A stretch of DNA of 64,000 nucleotides from Parvibaculum sp035325945 (GTDB lineage: Bacteria; Pseudomonadota; Alphaproteobacteria; Parvibaculales; Parvibaculaceae). The notes under the pieces were generated by a model. That model had not been told where the DNA came from and did no database searches. It saw only the letters and a program-made list of their open reading frames with translations. Made by a program: the position numbers and the translations under genes. Shown piece by piece: positions 34,526 to 42,086 of this stretch. Every line of letters starts with the position of its first letter. Position 1 is the stretch's first letter. The stretch covers positions 12,948-76,947 of the forward strand of contig NZ_DAOKYX010000012.1 in the NCBI RefSeq assembly GCF_035325945.1, written 5' to 3'.

Positions 34526-36619
34526 ATGGCCTGGGACATCATATTCGAGCCTGCCCTTCCGCTGCCGCTCATCGCCCTTCTCGGGAGCGCCGGGATCGCG
34601 ATCACCGCCTATTCGGCCTGGCGCGGCGCGCGCGGCACGGCCTGGCGCATGGCGGCGCTCGCCATCACGCTGCTTGCGCTTCTCAACCCGACCATGCGCG
34701 AGGAAGACCGCCAGCCCGTGCCGGACGTTGCCGCCATCGTCGTCGATCGAAGCCAGAGCATGGATGTCGGCGCGCGCCGGAAGGAGGCAGGCGAGGCGCT
34801 TGCCCGCATCGAGAAAGCGATCCGGAACCTCAAGGGCGTCGAGACGCGCATCGTGGAAGTCGAGGGCGGCGCGGGCGGTAGCTCCGAGAATGACGGCGAA
34901 GGCACGCGCGCCTTCGCGGCTCTTGAAGGCGCTCTGGCCGATGTGCCCCGCGAGCGGGTGGCTGGCGCCGTTCTCATCACCGATGGCGAAGTCCATGACG
35001 TGCCGAAGACCGCGGCGGCGCTCGGCTTCGACGCGCCCGTTCATGCGCTCATTGTCGGCCGCAGGAACGAGAGGGACCGCCGCCTGACCGTGCTCGAGGC
35101 GCCGCGCTTCGGCATTGTCGACGAAGCGGTGAAGCTCGCCTTCCGCGTCGACGACACGGGCGCAAGCGCGGGCGAGGCATCCGGCATGACCGCGCCGGTC
35201 ACCATCTCCATCGACGGCAAGGAAGTGATGAAGACCGCCGTGACCGTCGGCGAGAAGACGGAGGTCTCGCTGTCGCTGAAGCACGGCGGCCTCAACGTCA
35301 TCGAGATCGACGTCGCGCCCGGCCCGGAGGAACTCACGCTCCTCAACAATCGCGCCGTCGTCGTCGCCAATGGCATCCGCGACCGTCTGCGCGTGCTTCT
35401 CGTTTCCGGCGAGCCGCATCCGGGCGAGCGTACCTGGCGCAACCTGCTGAAGGCAGACCCCTCCGTCGATCTCGTCCACTTCACCATCCTCCGCCCGCCG
35501 GAGAAACAGGACGGAACGCCCATCGGCGAATTGTCGCTCATCGCCTTTCCGACGCGCGAACTCTTCGTCGACAAGCTCGACCAGTTCGACCTCATCATCT
35601 TCGACCGTTTCAAGCGGCAGGGCGTGCTGCCGCTCGAATATCTGTCGAACATCGCCAAATATGTCGAGAATGGCGGCGCGCTGCTCGATGCGGCGGGCCC
35701 CTCCTTCGCCTCGCCCTATTCGCTTTACCGCACGCCGCTCGCGGTGATCCTGCCCGCTCAGCCGACGGGCGACATCACGCTTGGCGGCTTCCGGCCCGAA
35801 GTCACCGCGACCGGCCACAAGCACCCCGTCACCGCCGATCTTCCGGGCAGCGCCGACAGCCCGCCCAAATGGGGCCGCTGGTTCCGCGTCATCGACAGCA
35901 GGGTCGAGCGCGGCGAGGTGCTGATGGAAGCACCCGGCGGACGCCCCCTCATGGTGCTCGACCATGCCGGCAAGGGGCGCGTCGCGCAGGTGCTCTCCGA
36001 TCAGATATGGCTCTGGTCGCGCGGCTTCGAGGGCGGCGGTCCGCAGGCGGAACTTCTCCGCCGCCTCGCCCATTGGCTGATGAAGGAACCCGACCTCGAG
36101 GAAGAAAATCTTTCGGCCACGATCGAGGGCGACACGCTGAGCGTGAAACGCCGGACCATGGCCGACACGACGCCGCCCGCCGAAGTCACCCTGCCCTCCG
36201 GCAAGACGAAGGAACTCGCGCTCGAAGAAACCGCGCCCGGCCGCTTCGAAGGACGCATTGCCGCCAGCGAACTCGGGCTCTACCGCGTGACGCAGGGCGA
36301 CCTCAGCGCGGTGACGGCGGCAGGGCCGCTCAACCCGAAGGAATTTGCCGATGTGCGCGCGACGGAGAGCCGTCTGAAGCCGGTCGTCACGGCAAGCGGC
36401 GGCGGCATCTACTGGGTCGGCAAGGACGCCGAGGACACGCCCTCCGTGCGCGGCGTCCGCCCCGAGCATGACGCGGCCGGCGACGACTGGCTCGGCCTCA
36501 AGCGCAACGGGCAATATCTCGTGCGCGCGGTCCATCAGGTGCCGCTGCTGGCGGGCCCCCTCGCGCTCATCCTCATTCTCGGGGCGCTCGCCCTCGCCTG
36601 GCACCGGGAAGGCCGCTGA
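34526..36619 (+). CDS. Membrane protein with VWA and glutamine-amidotransferase-like domains
   Basis: A 697-residue protein. Two N-terminal membrane helices (about 10-55) and one C-terminal (about 675-692) anchor it. Between them lies a VWA-like region whose metal site DRSQSM (DxSxS) is intact, with VLITDGEVHDVP further on. A central class I amidotransferase-like stretch (LLVSGEPHPGERTWRNLLKA, DLIIFDRFKRQGVLPLEYL, YVENGGALLDAAGP) lacks an evident catalytic Cys, so it is probably structural. It is the fourth and last gene of the moxR operon, nine bases after the DUF4159 gene. Confidence 0.86.
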   Translation: MAWDIIFEPALPLPLIALLGSAGIAITAYSAWRGARGTAWRMAALAITLLALLNPTMREEDRQPVPDVAAIVVDRSQSMDVGARRKEAGEALARIEKAIRNLKGVETRIVEVEGGAGGSSENDGEGTRAFAALEGALADVPRERVAGAVLITDGEVHDVPKTAAALGFDAPVHALIVGRRNERDRRLTVLEAPRFGIVDEAVKLAFRVDDTGASAGEASGMTAPVTISIDGKEVMKTAVTVGEKTEVSLSLKHGGLNVIEIDVAPGPEELTLLNNRAVVVANGIRDRLRVLLVSGEPHPGERTWRNLLKADPSVDLVHFTILRPPEKQDGTPIGELSLIAFPTRELFVDKLDQFDLIIFDRFKRQGVLPLEYLSNIAKYVENGGALLDAAGPSFASPYSLYRTPLAVILPAQPTGDITLGGFRPEVTATGHKHPVTADLPGSADSPPKWGRWFRVIDSRVERGEVLMEAPGGRPLMVLDHAGKGRVAQVLSDQIWLWSRGFEGGGPQAELLRRLAHWLMKEPDLEEENLSATIEGDTLSVKRRTMADTTPPAEVTLPSGKTKELALEETAPGRFEGRIAASELGLYRVTQGDLSAVTAAGPLNPKEFADVRATESRLKPVVTASGGGIYWVGKDAEDTPSVRGVRPEHDAAGDDWLGLKRNGQYLVRAVHQVPLLAGPLALILILGALALAWHREGR

Positions 36620-36683
36620 CGAGGCGGCAAAAGCCCGCGCTCCGCGCTTGCGGCATCGCCGGGCCGGGCGTATGTTCGCCCGC

Positions 36684-36704
36684 GATGTTATAATATTACA
36701 TTTC
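36684..36704 (+). promoter_or_regulatory. Zur box overlapping the -10 element of the zinc uptake operon
   Basis: The 21-base site GATGTTATAATATTACATTTC is an AT-rich near-palindrome matching the zinc-uptake-regulator consensus (GTTATANTATAAC core). A perfect -10 hexamer TATAAT lies inside it (36689-36694), so bound Zur would block initiation. It is 12 bases before the small membrane protein gene and upstream of znuCBA. Confidence 0.85.
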
Positions 36705-36716
36705 CGGGACCCCCTA

Positions 36717-36860
36717 ATGGAGCCCTCCTCCGACCTCCCCGCCGCCCCCTCCGCGCCGCCCGCCTTCTCCGCTCTCGGCGCGAGCGTGCCGCAGCGCCTC
36801 GGGATCGCGGGCCTCCTGATCGCCCTTATCTGGCTCGCCGTCTACTGGGCGCGCGCCTGA
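36717..36860 (+). CDS. 47-residue single-pass membrane protein leading the zinc uptake operon
   Basis: Starts MEPSSDLPAAPSAPPAFSAL, a Pro/Ser/Ala-rich head, and ends with a single membrane helix LGIAGLLIALIWLAVYWARA. The stop TGA overlaps the znuC ATG (TGATG), so it is translationally coupled to the transporter. It follows the Zur box directly, so it should be zinc-repressed. There is no Cys or His, so it is not a zinc ligand. I do not recognise a family. It may be a small accessory subunit of the transporter or a leader peptide setting znuC translation. The start codon is an ATG, with an ill-defined ribosome-binding site. Confidence 0.62.
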   Translation: MEPSSDLPAAPSAPPAFSALGASVPQRLGIAGLLIALIWLAVYWARA

Positions 36861-37597
36861 TGGCCGGTCTCATCGACATTGACGACCTCACCGTCGCCTA
36901 TGACCGGCGGCCAGCCGTCCATCATCTGAGCGGCAGCTTCGCCCAAGGCAGCCTCACGGCCGTTGTCGGCCCCAACGGCGCCGGCAAATCGACGCTCCTC
37001 AAAAGCATTGTCGGGCTTCTTCGTCCGAGTCAGGGGCGCATCGCCATGCGCGGCATCGCTCATCGCGATCTCGCCTATCTGCCGCAGCAGGCCGAGATCG
37101 ATCGCAGCTTTCCCATCGACGTCGCCGACACGGTGGCCCTCGGCCTCTGGAACGGAACCGGCATCTGGAAGGCGGTCACGGGCGAGGGCCGGCGGCGCAC
37201 AGCGGCGGCGCTTGCCCGCGTCGGCCTCGAGAGCTTCGCCCGTCATCCGATCGGCAATCTGTCGGTCGGGCAGTTTCAGCGCGTGCTCTTCGCCCGCATC
37301 ATCCTTCAGGATGCGCGAGTCATCCTTCTCGACGAGCCCTTCGCCGCCATCGACGAGCGCACCACCGCCGATCTCCTCGCCATCGTGAAGCGATGGCATG
37401 AGGAAGGCCGCACGGTGATCGCCGTGCTGCACGACATGAACGAGGTGCGCGAGCATTTCCCCGAAACGCTGCTCATCGCGCGCGAACTTGTGGCCTGGGG
37501 GCCGACAGGAGAGGCGCTCACCGATGAGATGCTCGCCCGCGCCCGCGCCATAGCGCGCACCTGGACGAACGGGCACGGCCGGGAGCACGCGGCATGA
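36860..37597 (+). CDS. znuC: Zinc ABC transporter ATP-binding protein
   Basis: A 245-residue ABC ATPase. Walker A is GPNGAGKSTLLKSI, the Q-loop region AYLPQQAEIDRSFP follows, the signature is LSVGQFQRVLFAR, Walker B is VILLDEPFAAID and the switch His is in AVLHDMNE. The family belongs to the metal-type (manganese/zinc) transporters. It overlaps the small gene upstream by one base and znuB by four. The Zur box upstream supports zinc as substrate. Confidence 0.94.
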   Translation: MAGLIDIDDLTVAYDRRPAVHHLSGSFAQGSLTAVVGPNGAGKSTLLKSIVGLLRPSQGRIAMRGIAHRDLAYLPQQAEIDRSFPIDVADTVALGLWNGTGIWKAVTGEGRRRTAAALARVGLESFARHPIGNLSVGQFQRVLFARIILQDARVILLDEPFAAIDERTTADLLAIVKRWHEEGRTVIAVLHDMNEVREHFPETLLIARELVAWGPTGEALTDEMLARARAIARTWTNGHGREHAA

Positions 37598-38484
37598 GCT
37601 TCTATGCGAGTGTCATCGCGCCCTTCGCCGAATATGGCTTCATGCGGCGCGCCCTCGTCGCCTGCCTTGCGCTCTCGCTCGGGGCCGGACCCATCGGCAC
37701 CTTCCTCGTTCTCCGGCGCATGAGCCTCATGGGCGATGCGATGAGCCACGCCATCCTGCCGGGAGCCGCAATCGGCTTTCTCGTCGCAGGTCTTTCGCTC
37801 TGGGCCATGTCGGTGGGCGGCCTCGTCGTCGGCCTTGCCGTGGCGCTTCTTGCCGGCATCATCAGCCGCGCGACGGCGCTGCGCGAGGATGCGAGCCTCG
37901 CGGGCTTCTATCTCATCAGCCTCGCGCTCGGTGTGCTCATCGTCTCGACGCGCGGCTCGAATGTGGACCTGCTGCATGTGCTTTTCGGCAGCATCCTTTC
38001 GGTCGATGACGAGGCGCTGCTTCTCGTCGCGTCCATCTCGACCGTGACGCTATTGGCGCTCGCCATCATCTATCGCCCGCTCGTCGTCGAGTGTTTCGAT
38101 CCGGGTTTCCTGCGTGCGGTCGCGGGCCGTGGCTCGCTCTACCACGTCGTCTTCCTCGTGCTCGTCGTCGTCAATCTCGTCGCCGGATTTCAGGCGCTCG
38201 GCACGCTGATGGCGGTCGGCCTCATGATGCTGCCCGCCGCCGCCGCCCGTTTCTGGGCCGTCTCCGTCTGGTCGCTCGCCGCCGTCTCAAGCGCGATCGC
38301 CTTCATCTCCGGCTGGATCGGGCTTCTCGTTTCCTACAATTTCGACCTCCCCTCCGGCCCTTCCATCATCCTGACAGCCGGCGCGATCTATGTGCTTTCG
38401 ATCCTCACGGGCTCGCAGGGCAGCCTGCGAAAGCGCTTCTTTCCCGGCGCGCATTTCCACAACGAGCCTCATGATCCCGCCTGA
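37594..38484 (+). CDS. znuB: Zinc ABC transporter permease
   Basis: A 296-residue integral membrane protein of the ABC-3 (metal) family with about eight membrane helices. Family blocks include GPIGTFLVLRRMSLMGDAMSHAI (positions about 32-54), LPGAAIGFLVAG and the coupling region GTLMAVGLMMLPAAAARF. It overlaps znuC by four bases (ATGA) and precedes znuA by 10. It forms the channel for zinc delivered by ZnuA. Confidence 0.94.
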   Translation: MSFYASVIAPFAEYGFMRRALVACLALSLGAGPIGTFLVLRRMSLMGDAMSHAILPGAAIGFLVAGLSLWAMSVGGLVVGLAVALLAGIISRATALREDASLAGFYLISLALGVLIVSTRGSNVDLLHVLFGSILSVDDEALLLVASISTVTLLALAIIYRPLVVECFDPGFLRAVAGRGSLYHVVFLVLVVVNLVAGFQALGTLMAVGLMMLPAAAARFWAVSVWSLAAVSSAIAFISGWIGLLVSYNFDLPSGPSIILTAGAIYVLSILTGSQGSLRKRFFPGAHFHNEPHDPA

Positions 38485-38494
38485 GACGACGCCC

Positions 38495-39382
38495 ATGAAA
38501 AGACTTTTCGGCGTATTGGCTCTTCTCCTCGCGCTCTTTCCCGCGCCCGCTTTCGCCGCGCCGCTCAAGGTAGTCGCGACCTTCAGCGTGCTTGGCGACA
38601 TGGTGCGGCAGGTCGGCGGCGACCGCATCGACCTCACCGTGCTCGTTGGGCCCGATGGCGACGCCCATACTTTCGAGCCGAGCCCCGCCGATGCGCGCCT
38701 GCTCGCCCGCGCCGATCTCCTCTTTCTTAACGGGCTCGGCTTCGAGCCATGGCTTGCCAAGCTCGCCGCCGCCTCCGGCACGCAGGCCCGCTTCGTCGCC
38801 GCAAGCGATGGCGTCGAGCCGCTGAGCATGAACGAAGGCGGCGCGACCGTTCCCGATCCTCACGCATGGCAGGACCTTGCGAACGGCGCGATCTATGTCC
38901 GCAATATCGAGGCGGCGCTCGCCAGCGCCGCGCCTGCCGACGCCAAGGCTTTTCACGAGAATGCGGCGCACCTGCTGCGCGAGCTTGCCGATCTCGACAA
39001 GTGGACGCGCGCCGAGATCGCCGCCCTGCCCGAGCCCTCGCGCAAGATCATCACCACGCACAATGCCTTCGGCTATTTCGGCGCGGCCTATGGCATCGCC
39101 TTCCTCGCCCCTGAAGGGCTCAGCACCGACGCCGAGCCGAGCGCGCGAACGCTTGCGAGGCTCATCGACCAGATCAAGCGGGAGCACATCCGCGCCCTCT
39201 TCATCGAGAACATGTCGGACCCCCGCTTCATCCGCATGATCTCCGCCGAAACGGGCGCGAGCCTGGGCGGCAAGCTCTATTCCGATGCGCTCTCCAAACC
39301 CGGCGGCGCCGCGCCGACCTATCAGGCCATGTTCCGCAACAATGTGCCGCAGCTCGTGGCGGCGATGCGGCAAAATCGGTGA
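38495..39382 (+). CDS. znuA: Zinc ABC transporter substrate-binding protein
   Basis: A 295-residue periplasmic protein with signal peptide MKRLFGVLALLLALFPAPAFA. Metal-binding residues of the cluster A-I family are visible: His in DGDAHTFEPSP, His in PDPHAWQD, His in ITTHNAFGYFG and Asp in ENMSDPRFIRMI. There is no His-rich loop, which most ZnuA proteins have, so affinity handling may differ, and manganese specificity should be considered. The Zur site argues for zinc. An upstream ATG at 38471 is possible but would put eight residues before the signal. Confidence 0.92.
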   Translation: MKRLFGVLALLLALFPAPAFAAPLKVVATFSVLGDMVRQVGGDRIDLTVLVGPDGDAHTFEPSPADARLLARADLLFLNGLGFEPWLAKLAAASGTQARFVAASDGVEPLSMNEGGATVPDPHAWQDLANGAIYVRNIEAALASAAPADAKAFHENAAHLLRELADLDKWTRAEIAALPEPSRKIITTHNAFGYFGAAYGIAFLAPEGLSTDAEPSARTLARLIDQIKREHIRALFIENMSDPRFIRMISAETGASLGGKLYSDALSKPGGAAPTYQAMFRNNVPQLVAAMRQNR

Positions 39383-39465
39383 TGGCGGCCGAAAGGGGCT
39401 GATGTATAAGCCGGGCCTTCTGCGACGGCTTGCGCCCCCGCCACCCCATCAAAGGCCCCGCGCCC

Positions 39466-39972
39466 ATGCTCACGACGGTTTCAGACTGGCGCCCGATGCG
39501 GCAATCCGATCTCGGCGCGGTCGATGAGATCGCGAAGATCGTCCATCCCGCCTATCCCGAGGACATCGCCGTCGCGACCGAACGGCTCGCGCTCTTTCCG
39601 CAGGGCTGCTTCATCGCCGAAGGCGAGGCCGGCCCGCTCGGCTATGCGATCTCGCATCCCATGATCCTCGGCAGGCCCGCAGCGCTCGACAGCCTGCTCG
39701 GCGGCCTCCCCACCGAGGCCGACTGCCTCTTCCTCCACGACATTGCGCTGACGGCAAGGGCGCGCGGTCTTGGCCTCGGCCGCCTGCTCATCGCGCGACT
39801 AAGGGAGGTCGCCACCCGGCAGGGGCTTGCCCGGCTCGCCCTCGTTTCCGTCAACAATTCGCAAGCCTACTGGCAGGCACAGGGTTTCGAGGCATTGGCG
39901 CCCGATGCGGCGCTCGCCACCAAGCTCGCAAGCTATGGCGACGATGCCGCCTATATGGCGCGCGTCCTCTGA
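39466..39972 (+). CDS. GNAT-family N-acetyltransferase
   Basis: A 168-residue GNAT protein with the acetyl-CoA motif RARGLGLGRLLIARLREVA and a C-terminal VNNSQAYWQAQGFEAL. The substrate is unknown. It starts 83 bases after znuA, with no evident terminator between, so it could be cotranscribed with the zinc operon. Its last 22 bases overlap the end of a second GNAT gene that runs in the opposite direction. Confidence 0.85.
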   Translation: MLTTVSDWRPMRQSDLGAVDEIAKIVHPAYPEDIAVATERLALFPQGCFIAEGEAGPLGYAISHPMILGRPAALDSLLGGLPTEADCLFLHDIALTARARGLGLGRLLIARLREVATRQGLARLALVSVNNSQAYWQAQGFEALAPDAALATKLASYGDDAAYMARVL

Positions 39973-40508
39973 GCAGGCGCCTCGCGCATCTCCGGCGCAG
40001 GCTTCGTGATCGGGCCGTGCGCGGCCGCGAAAGCGCCAGGCTCCAGTTCCCGATAGAGAAGCCGAGCCGGATCGACCGGCCCCGGCATGGTGAGCCGGCC
40101 CGGCGGCACGGGAGCGAAACCGACCTTGGCGTAATAGGGCGCATCGCCCACAAGGATCACCAGCCGGTAGCCGAGCGCCTCCGCATCGGAAAGTCCGCGC
40201 TGCATGAGCTTGACCCCGCAGCCCTGCCCCCTGAGCCGCGGCTCGACGGCAAGCGGCCCGAGCATGAGACCCGGCACGCCACCGATGACGACCGGCCAGA
40301 AGCTCAGCGAGCCGACCATGCGGCGCTCGACCTTGCCGTCGCCGGTCACATCATTGGCGAAGGCGACATAGCAAAGCTCCGGGATCGCCCTGTTGCCCTC
40401 GCGCAACCGCTGCGCCGTCTTGGCATAGCGGCCCGGGCCGAAGCTCAGGTCGAGCAATGCGTCGATGGCGGCCTGATGCTCCGGCCGCTCGAATTCGATT
40501 TCAAACAT
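39951..40508 (-). CDS. GNAT-family N-acetyltransferase (YhbS-like)
   Basis: A 185-residue acetyltransferase, YhbS type. Motifs are FGPGRYAKTAQRLREG, LMLGPLAVEPRLRGQGCGVKLM (positions about 78-99, the acetyl-CoA site) and VGDAPYYAKVGFAPVPPGRL. The substrate is unknown. The start ATG at 40508 was chosen because homology begins with MFEIEFERPE. It is convergent with the other GNAT gene and overlaps it tail to tail. Its leader region of about 360 bases is otherwise empty. Confidence 0.86.
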   Translation of the reverse strand: MFEIEFERPEHQAAIDALLDLSFGPGRYAKTAQRLREGNRAIPELCYVAFANDVTGDGKVERRMVGSLSFWPVVIGGVPGLMLGPLAVEPRLRGQGCGVKLMQRGLSDAEALGYRLVILVGDAPYYAKVGFAPVPPGRLTMPGPVDPARLLYRELEPGAFAAAHGPITKPAPEMREAPAQRTRAI

Positions 40509-40873
40509 GGAAAGCTGTCTCTCGGGTCTGGACGATGCGCTAGGGGGTGGTGGCACCCGCCGCTCTGCCTTCCGGGCGTCAGCCCTGGAAGCCGAGAACG
40601 CGACGGCGCGCCCTGCGGAGAGCCTTCCGGCCCTCGCAGCCCATTCGTCGTCGCTCGATCGCAAGGCGCGTCATGTCCAAATCCCTCCGGGTCCGGGCGC
40701 AATTGCTGCCGACCCTCGCAGACATGGACGCGGATAGCACACACGGATACCCGACGTAAAGCGGCAAGCTCGGCCCGAAGGCCCTGAAAAGGTCTGGAAC
40801 CCACCGGGTCCATTCGCTAGCTTGCCACCAACTCCAGGCCCAACGTCATAATCAAAGATCAGGGAGAGAACCC
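40509..40873. other. 365-base region without a recognised gene
   Basis: No open frame here looks coding. It holds the leader of the divergent GNAT and SDR genes. A good hairpin CTTCC-GGGC-GTCA-GCCC-T-GGAAG lies at 40569-40591, and CTGCG/CGCAG arms lie just beyond. A non-coding RNA or a structured leader is possible; I do not recognise a known RNA family. Confidence 0.4.
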
Positions 40874-41788
40874 ATGGGACTTCTTGAAGGCAAGGTGGTG
40901 CTCGTTACCGGCGCGGCAGGCGGCATCGGCAAGGAATGCGCGCTGATCGCGGCGCGCGAAGGCGCGAAGGTCGTCGTCAACGATCTCGGCGGCAGCGTGA
41001 AGGGCGGCGACGAGGGCAACGCCTCGGCGGCCCAGAAGACCGTCGACGAGATCAAGGCGGCGGGCGGCGAAGCGGTCGCCAACTCCGACAGCGTGGCGCT
41101 GAAGTCGGGCGCCGAGAACATGATCGCCCAGGCGCTCGACACGTTCGGCGCGCTGCACTCGATCATCAGCCCGGCCGGCATCCTGCGCGACGGCATGTTC
41201 CACAAGATGCCCGACGAGGACTGGGACGCCGTCATCAACGTCCACCTCAACGGCAGCTACAACATCGCCCGCGCGGCCATCAATCATTTCCGCGAGCAGC
41301 AGGAAGGCAGCTTCGTTCTCTTCACCTCGACCTCCGGCCTCATCGGCAATATCGGTCAGGCTAACTACGCCGCCGCGAAGATGGGCATCGCCGGCCTCTC
41401 GCGCATCATCGCGATGGAAGGCGCCTCGAAGAACGTCCGCTCCAACATCATCGCGCCCTTCGCCTGGACGCGCATGATCGCGACGATCCCGGTCAAGGAC
41501 GAGGCTTCGGCCAAGCGCGTCGAGCGCATGAAGAATGCCATGCGCGCCGAGCAGGTCGGCAATTTCGCCGTGGCGCTCGCCGCGCCGAGCTGCACCGCCA
41601 ACGGCCAGATCTTCGCCGTCCGTGGCAACGAGCTCGTGCTCTTCTCGCAGCCGCGCCCTGTGAAGTCCGTCGCCCGCATCGACGGCTGGACGCCGGAGAC
41701 GATCCTGACCCACGCCTTCCCGGCGATGGAAGGCGGCTACACCGATCTCGGCAATACGGGCTCGGTCTTCACCTGGGAGCCGGTGTAA
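40874..41788 (+). CDS. Short-chain dehydrogenase, 3-hydroxyacyl-CoA dehydrogenase (17-beta-HSD4) type
   Basis: A 304-residue SDR. The cofactor motif is TGAAGGIGKECA (residues 12-23) and the catalytic residues are S154 in TSTSGLIGN, Y165 and K169 in NYAAAKMG. The NDLGGSVKGG and AGILRDGMFHKM blocks resemble the (3R)-hydroxyacyl-CoA dehydrogenase domain of peroxisomal multifunctional enzyme 2, which oxidises the product of MaoC-type hydratases. The window also has two MaoC genes, though 27 kb away. Unusually, the normal NNAG is replaced by ISPAG. The final 50 residues extend beyond the standard fold. Confidence 0.87.
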   Translation: MGLLEGKVVLVTGAAGGIGKECALIAAREGAKVVVNDLGGSVKGGDEGNASAAQKTVDEIKAAGGEAVANSDSVALKSGAENMIAQALDTFGALHSIISPAGILRDGMFHKMPDEDWDAVINVHLNGSYNIARAAINHFREQQEGSFVLFTSTSGLIGNIGQANYAAAKMGIAGLSRIIAMEGASKNVRSNIIAPFAWTRMIATIPVKDEASAKRVERMKNAMRAEQVGNFAVALAAPSCTANGQIFAVRGNELVLFSQPRPVKSVARIDGWTPETILTHAFPAMEGGYTDLGNTGSVFTWEPV

Positions 41789-41859
41789 GCGTTTACCCAC
41801 AATTCGTCACGGCCCACTTCATGGGGGCATGACGAAGAAGTGAATATGGACATTCCCGG

Positions 41860-41885
41860 CGGCGGCACCCATATAGGTGCCGCCG
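41860..41885 (+). terminator. Strong hairpin between the SDR gene and the ArfA-like gene
   Basis: CGGCGGCACC (41860-41869) and GGTGCCGCCG (41876-41885) form a perfect 10-bp stem with a CATATA loop. There is no T run, so if it ends SDR transcription it is not a classic intrinsic terminator. It sits 21 bases before the next start and could instead be a processing or leader element. Confidence 0.55.
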
Positions 41886-41906
41886 TTCGGCTTTCAGGAG
41901 GGTGAA

Positions 41907-42086
41907 ATGGCAAAGAGAAAGACGCCGCCCCCGCTAAAGGGGCGGAACCTTGCGGCAAAGGCCCTCGCCTCGCCGCTCCACCGGCAGCGGGTGGTCAAGA
42001 ACCGCCGCAAATACGACCGCAAAAGGCGCGATGCCACCGAAGGCTTCGCGCCTTTTCATTTGGCACCGGCCCTCCGCTTCGCCTGA
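41907..42086 (+). CDS. ArfA-like alternative ribosome-rescue factor, coding region containing its own terminator-like hairpin
   Basis: A 59-residue very basic protein (MAKRKTPPPLKGRN...). Residues 15-40, with AAKALASPLHRQRVVKN followed by RRKYDRKRRD, resemble the conserved core of E. coli ArfA (EALLHDPLFRQRVEKNKKG then YMRKGK). The ribosome-binding site AGGAGG is five bases from the ATG. A 10-bp perfect inverted repeat lies inside the coding region at codons 39-50 with its T run ending at codon 50. The last nine codons are a hydrophobic tail (HLAPALRFA). Family knowledge: ArfA recruits RF2 to ribosomes stalled on non-stop mRNA when tmRNA fails, and its own mRNA is truncated by such a hairpin. 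The similarity is short and judged by eye. The 3' end overlaps the LysR gene. Confidence 0.6.
   Translation: MAKRKTPPPLKGRNLAAKALASPLHRQRVVKNRRKYDRKRRDATEGFAPFHLAPALRFA
42021..42056. terminator. Bidirectional terminator-like hairpin inside the ArfA-like gene and just after the LysR stop
   Basis: AAAAGGCGCG (42021-42030) and CGCGCCTTTT (42047-42056) form a perfect 10-bp stem with a 16-base loop. On the plus strand it ends in four T at 42053-42056 inside the ArfA-like coding region. On the minus strand it starts at the LysR stop codon (complement of 42056-42058) and is followed by TTTT, so it can terminate LysR as well. Confidence 0.78.

Noticed and set aside
40507..40813. Several short frames of 60-120 codons in the gap before the SDR gene
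   Set aside because: All are Arg/Ser-rich, lack ribosome-binding sites and mutually overlap; none resembles a protein family.
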